A DNA stretch of 7,573 nt, from NCBI GenBank assembly GCA_049513695.1, contig JBEKVW010000091.1, forward strand, positions 1 to 7,573, in the 5' to 3' direction. The notes under the pieces are model-generated. The model was not told the DNA's origin, searched no databases, and saw only the letters and a program-made list of their open reading frames with translations. Below, piece by piece: positions 5,546-7,573 of the stretch. This DNA comes from UBA1162 sp049513695 (GTDB lineage Bacteria; Chloroflexota; Dehalococcoidia; GIF9; UBA5629). The position numbers and the translations under genes are program-made. The first letter of the stretch is position 1. Each line of letters starts with the position of its first letter.

Positions 5546-5743
5546 ATGGATCGCCAAGAAGAAATTAAACTAATTGCTTATCAGATTTGGGAGGAGGAAG
5601 GGAGTGTTCACGGCCTGGACGCAGGTCACTGGCAAAGAGCCGAATTAATTTGGGAAAATCATACGAAGCAGCGTAAGTCCAGTGTTGATAAAAAGCCAGT
5701 TGTGGGAAAAATTGACAAACATAAAAAAAAGAATACTAAATAG
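5546..5743 (+). CDS. DUF2934 domain small protein
   Basis: The product is 65 residues. Its first half matches the DUF2934 pattern: EEIKLIAYQIWEEEGSVHG followed by HWQRAELIWENH, equivalent to the family pattern of Ile-x-x-x-Ala-Tyr-x-x-Trp-Glu-x-x-Gly and then His-Trp-x-x-Ala-Glu. The second half is a lysine-rich basic tail ending KIDKHKKKNTK. It has no signal peptide or membrane segment, so it is a small cytosolic protein, perhaps binding nucleic acid or a partner through the basic tail. The domain has no established biochemical function. The start is well supported by AGGAGG at 5533-5538, 7 nt before ATG 5546. The gene stands alone between non-coding sequence and a pseudogene, which fits an accessory gene. 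Confidence 0.75.
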   Translation: MDRQEEIKLIAYQIWEEEGSVHGLDAGHWQRAELIWENHTKQRKSSVDKKPVVGKIDKHKKKNTK

Positions 5744-5829
5744 AAGAGTCTGGATGAAGTTAGTTCTGCACCCCGTTAATCAAGCTGCAACTTACTGAGC
5801 AATTTGGCTATTTTGATATTCGTTCTCTA

Positions 5830-5965
5830 GGGCCGCTGAGGGTTTTAATGGTCCGCCAAAGGGACCAGCGACTATGGCCTCATACTGATTTCTGTGTATT
5901 GTTGCTGGTAACTATTGTCCTTATCACAATTTGCACATGGCTATTACCCGCGCGCTGCCACATAA
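5830..5965 (+). pseudogene. Remnant of a second ABC-2 permease C-terminus (frameshifted)
   Basis: This is a decayed copy of the last 40 or so residues of a permease related to the intact one at 2954-3745, but on the opposite strand. The longest undisturbed stretch reads TDFCVLLLVTIVLITICTWL, against TDFAVLVLCTAVLITICTYL in the intact protein. One extra base before 5948 breaks the frame. With it removed the next codons give Pro-Arg-Ala-Ala-Thr and TAA (5963-5965), exactly the end of the intact permease. A second single-base shift, a deletion near 5881-5886, separates this from the upstream match GGGACCAGCG..TATGGCCT. At DNA level 16 bases (5923-5938) are identical to 2980-2995 in reverse complement. 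Weaker similarity may reach back to about 5784. No ATPase gene or start codon for it remains, so it is non-functional. The open frame at 5848-6054 is a by-product and probably not a gene. Confidence 0.8.
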
Positions 5966-6169
5966 TACAATCCTTGGCAAACTGCTTGCAGGCAAGCTCC
6001 CGGCGTCGGAAACATCTTGATCTCTGCAACTCAAGTCAATTTGTACAAAAATAATTAAATGATTTAGTATTAGTATCTCGCGCTGTGCGTTTGAATTTAC
6101 CCCTTAGCTAAAAAAGCGGGGCAATTATGTTAAGCAGGCAATTTAAACCGGGGAATAGGGTGGTGGACA
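5966..6169 (+). promoter_or_regulatory. Upstream region of the histidine kinase gene
   Basis: No gene is seen between the pseudogene and the kinase. A weak promoter is possible: TTGTAC (6041-6046), an 18-nt spacer and TAGTAT (6065-6070). The leader that would follow can fold into a nested structure. GTTTGAATT (6089-6097) pairs with AATTTAAAC (6140-6148), with one G-T pair. Inside it, CCCC (6100-6103) pairs with GGGG (6118-6121) and GCT (6107-6109) with AGC (6115-6117). I do not recognise a known riboswitch class. Confidence 0.25.
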
Positions 6170-7573
6170 ATGCAGCGTATTGATCGCAGCAGATCTCTCT
6201 CAACTGCATCTAGAAACCGTCATATCTATATCCTGATATCGCTTTTTGCATTTTGCACTCTAATTTATTACTTCGGGGAACTTATAAAACTATTTGGGTG
6301 GCAGACTTTGTATTGGGAGGGTTTTTATACGGTGCATGATGTTCATCGTGCGCTCTTTCTAGCGCCAATAGTCTATGCCAGCTATTTTTTCAGGATCAAA
6401 GGAGCATTGTCCGCAACACTGGCAACTTTTGTTGTCTGCCTACCCCGCGCATTTTTTATATCCCCCTACCCCGATTCATTATTGAGGATGGTTATTTTTG
6501 TCATTGTAGCAGGTATCGTGGGTTCGTTCACCGCGGTATTGCGTAACGAGTACGAGCTGCGCGGCCGCATGGAAGCTCTGGTAAAAAACGAGAAGGACAA
6601 GCTTCTCAGTATATTGGAGGGGATGAGGGACGGGGTAATTATCATTGGCCCTGACTACAAGGTCCGTTTTCTAAATTCGAGTATGAGAAGAGAATTTGGC
6701 GAGGGAATTGGCGCCTACTGTTATGAATATATATATAAACTGGACGCAGCCTGCAAGCAAATCTGCAAACTGGCCAGCGTTATAAATGGAGCAAATGAAA
6801 GATGGGACTATACTTTCACGGACGGCAGGACTTTTGATGTCATAGCAACACCGTTTATTGACTCCGATGGTGAAGTCTGCCAACTGACTACTTATAGAAA
6901 TATTACCCAGCGAAAATCATACGAAATGGATCTCCTGCGCACAAGCCAGTTAAAATCGGAGCTGCTTTCTAACGTATCGCATGAGCTAAGATCACCGCTG
7001 ACCACCATTAAGGGAATAGTCAGTAGTTTATTGCATAGAGATATAGAATTCGATAATGAAACGCGTGAGATGCTGCTGGGCAGCGTCATAGAGGAGACGG
7101 ACAGGCTGGCCAGTCTGGTTACCAATCTTCTTGACATGAGCAAGCTTGAATCAGGTGTTTGGAGACCGGAAAAGAAACGTTGTCATATCCTCGATATTAT
7201 CAATGAGGCCCTGGCCCGGCAAAAATGGGTCCATCCCCAGCACATTTTCGGGGTCGAAGCCAGGCATGATTTGCCTGAAATCTATGCCGATTACGGCCAG
7301 ATTAGACAGGTCCTAATTAACCTGCTGGAAAATGCCGCCGCTTATTCTGAAGAGGGAACAAAGGTAATATTAAAAGCCATGAAGGTCGACGGTGAATTAG
7401 AAGTAAGCGTATCCGACCAGGGAGTCGGGATATATAAGGAAGATATGGCAAAGATATTCGACAAGTTCTACCGTGGAGGCCAGAAACGCCAGCGGCATTG
7501 GGGTGTGGGACTGGGCCTGGCCATATGTCAGACTATCATCCTGGGCCATGGGGGGCGAATCTGGGCTGAGAGC
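6170..7573 (+). CDS. Membrane-bound PAS sensor histidine kinase (3' end beyond window)
   Basis: The frame is open for 468 codons up to the right edge. It encodes a sensor kinase that would autophosphorylate on histidine and pass phosphate to a response regulator, probably encoded just beyond the window. About four membrane helices occur near residues 19-40, 60-75, 79-97 and 104-125, with only short loops, so the stimulus may be sensed in the membrane. A short helical linker leads to a PAS domain (about 144-248, ending TTYRNITQRK) with Cys184, Cys195 and Cys199. The HisKA domain has SNVSHELRSPLTTIKG with His271. The ATPase domain has the N box with Asn384 and Asn388, the G1 box DQGVGI (416-421), the F box IFDKFYRG (429-436) and the G2 box GVGLGLAI (445-452). 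Only the last few residues should be missing. ATG 6170 is the only usable start after the in-frame stop at 6131; GGTGG precedes it closely and AGGG lies about 10 nt away. Confidence 0.93.
   Translation, partial: MQRIDRSRSLSTASRNRHIYILISLFAFCTLIYYFGELIKLFGWQTLYWEGFYTVHDVHRALFLAPIVYASYFFRIKGALSATLATFVVCLPRAFFISPYPDSLLRMVIFVIVAGIVGSFTAVLRNEYELRGRMEALVKNEKDKLLSILEGMRDGVIIIGPDYKVRFLNSSMRREFGEGIGAYCYEYIYKLDAACKQICKLASVINGANERWDYTFTDGRTFDVIATPFIDSDGEVCQLTTYRNITQRKSYEMDLLRTSQLKSELLSNVSHELRSPLTTIKGIVSSLLHRDIEFDNETREMLLGSVIEETDRLASLVTNLLDMSKLESGVWRPEKKRCHILDIINEALARQKWVHPQHIFGVEARHDLPEIYADYGQIRQVLINLLENAAAYSEEGTKVILKAMKVDGELEVSVSDQGVGIYKEDMAKIFDKFYRGGQKRQRHWGVGLGLAICQTIILGHGGRIWAES

Noticed and set aside
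5342..5791. Repeated ACCGGCTG and GCTGCAAC words in the low-density zone
   Set aside because: The copies are only 7-8 bases long, irregularly spaced and not in consistent orientation, so chance is a sufficient explanation.
5984..5997. Perfect palindrome GCTTGCAGGCAAGC as a terminator
   Set aside because: No U-tract follows and the minimal loop is too tight without losing pairs. It may be a relic of the decayed permease operon's end, but this cannot be supported.
5848..6054. Open frame of 68 codons as a possible small membrane protein
   Set aside because: Its hydrophobic part is the frameshifted permease remnant, it lacks a ribosome binding site, and its tail is random read-through past the old stop.

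Overview
The window looks like a piece of a low-to-mid GC Gram-positive (Firmicutes/Clostridia, perhaps Peptococcaceae-like) chromosome. This rests on strong AGGAGG-type ribosome binding sites, TTG and GTG starts, and the gene families present. The placement is inference and cannot be proved from this sequence. There is no sign of an insertion sequence, phage, CRISPR array, tRNA or rRNA.

Layout. (1) At 1-1391, on the minus strand, an acyl-CoA dehydrogenase gene is followed by the 5' part of a SnoaL/NTF2-like gene that runs off the left edge. They probably form one operon with a near-consensus promoter. Two nearly identical 15-bp palindromes flank that promoter. (2) A small XRE/Cro-type regulator is divergent from the dehydrogenase gene (start taken as 1531) and ends directly against the stop codon of a convergent D-2-hydroxyacid dehydrogenase gene (1786-2778, minus). 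(3) At 2954-4548, on the minus strand, a two-gene ABC exporter (DrrA-type ATPase and ABC-2 permease) is translationally coupled by a TTGA overlap. (4) A MarR-family regulator (4700-5140, plus) is divergent from the exporter, the usual arrangement for a regulator of a drug or metabolite efflux pump. (5) At 5141-6169 lies a low-density zone. It holds one small DUF2934 gene and a frameshifted remnant of a second, diverged ABC-2 permease C-terminus in the opposite orientation to the intact permease. (6) From 6170 to the right edge is a membrane-bound PAS sensor histidine kinase, cut by the window end just after its ATP-binding motifs.

How the parts may work together. The acyl-CoA dehydrogenase and SnoaL-like proteins suggest a small acyl-CoA or other small-molecule pathway under repressor control, with the XRE protein as the nearest candidate regulator. 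The MarR/ABC block looks like a self-contained efflux module. The histidine kinase probably has a response-regulator partner beyond the right edge.

I found no clearly new multi-gene system. The most noteworthy observations are the paired operator palindromes, the decayed second permease copy, a G9 tract inside the marR-type gene, the non-canonical position of the acyl-CoA dehydrogenase catalytic base, and a three-cysteine motif in the kinase PAS domain.
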